Assembly: GCA_024402115.1 (NCBI GenBank)
Contig: JAKSJQ010000038.1
Location: 1-17,549, forward strand
Source of the DNA: Bacteroidales bacterium
GTDB lineage: Bacteria > Bacteroidota > Bacteroidia > Bacteroidales > UBA932
Length of the DNA stretch: 17,549 nt
Reading direction: 5' to 3'
Shown in pieces: positions 17,439 to 17,549 of this stretch. The position numbers were made by a program, and so were the translations under genes. The notes below the pieces were generated by a model that saw only the letters and a program-made list of their open reading frames with translations, was not told the DNA's origin and searched no databases. Each line of letters starts with the position of its first letter. The stretch's first letter is position 1.

Positions 17439-17446
17439 CAAATATA
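17439..17446 (-). promoter_or_regulatory. -7 promoter element for the GH27 gene
   Basis: Minus strand reads TATATTTG, 57 nt before ATG 17382. A TTTTG lies upstream on that strand at 17461-17465 but its spacer is only about 14 nt, short of the usual 19 or more, so no -33 box is called. Confidence 0.55.
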
Positions 17447-17471
17447 ACGATAATGTCATTCAAAATAGTCG

Positions 17472-17479
17472 TACATTTG
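17472..17479 (+). promoter_or_regulatory. Candidate -7 element for a plus-strand gene beyond the right edge
   Basis: TACATTTG fits TAnnTTTG on the plus strand. No coding start is visible before the window ends at 17549, so this is only suggestive of a divergent gene to the right. Confidence 0.3.
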
Positions 17480-17513
17480 CGTAACGGAAAACTTATCGGT
17501 CAGCAGCCAGATA

Positions 17514-17530
17514 TGTAACCTAAAGTTACA
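17514..17530. promoter_or_regulatory. Palindrome, possible operator
   Basis: TGTAAC (17514-17519) and GTTACA (17525-17530) are perfect inverted repeats around the 5-bp spacer CTAAA. It lies upstream of the GH27 promoter and downstream of the candidate divergent -7 element. No T-tract follows, so a protein-binding site is more likely than a terminator. The regulator is unknown. Confidence 0.35.
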
Positions 17531-17549
17531 CAATTGCGATTATGTTAAC

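Overview
The window looks like a chromosomal segment of a GC-rich Bacteroidales bacterium, for example an Alistipes-like or Cryptobacteroides-like lineage; the exact genus is a guess. Three things support this. Promoters carry the Bacteroidota -7 element TAnnTTTG. The genes are GC-rich with A/T-rich upstream regions and little Shine-Dalgarno signal. The gene content (secreted CE1-type esterase, GH27 lipoprotein, SGNH hydrolase, M28 peptidase, lipoprotein M48 protease) is typical of polysaccharide-degrading Bacteroidota. I see no tRNA, rRNA, CRISPR array, insertion sequence, phage gene or toxin system.

Layout. 1-899 (minus): 5' part of a secreted CE1-type esterase, running off the left edge. 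1006-3836 (plus): an ATP-grasp enzyme followed after 2 nt by an Upf1/DNA2-like superfamily 1 helicase. 3839-5044 (plus): a MalY/PatB-type PLP C-S lyase whose apparent promoter lies inside the last codons of the helicase. 5056-6873 (minus): a full-length ABC exporter with a long leader containing a strong hairpin. 6874-7314: a 441-nt intergenic region. It holds two divergent promoter elements, a decayed second malY 3' end, a scrap resembling the C-terminus of a GH10 xylanase, and a copy of the sequence that ends malY. 7315-9564 (plus): a four-gene run of nitroreductase lipoprotein, M48 metalloprotease lipoprotein, cytosolic nitroreductase and a short MGMT-type DNA-repair domain protein. 9595-12551 (minus): a lipid (diacylglycerol) kinase followed after 2 nt by an LtaS-family membrane phosphotransferase. 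12611-15933 (plus): a YqhD-like iron alcohol dehydrogenase, an SGNH hydrolase and an M28 peptidase, the last two overlapping as ATGA, ended by a strong bidirectional terminator. 16003-17382 (minus): a GH27 alpha-galactosidase-type lipoprotein with its promoter region at the right edge.

How the genes fit together. The esterase, the GH27 enzyme and the GH10-like scrap point to plant glycan (xylan and galactoside) breakdown. The lipid kinase and LtaS-like enzyme make biochemical sense as a pair, because LtaS-type transfer from phosphatidylglycerol releases diacylglycerol and the kinase can recycle it. The nitroreductase/M48/MGMT run may concern envelope quality control and redox or alkylation stress, but this is inferred only from gene order.

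I did not find a clearly new defence or mobile system. The observations most worth following are the gene graveyard at 7075-7310 with its malY-derived duplication, the kinase/LtaS pair in a Gram-negative, the promoter embedded in the helicase end, and the compact back-to-back promoter palindrome at 12568-12588.
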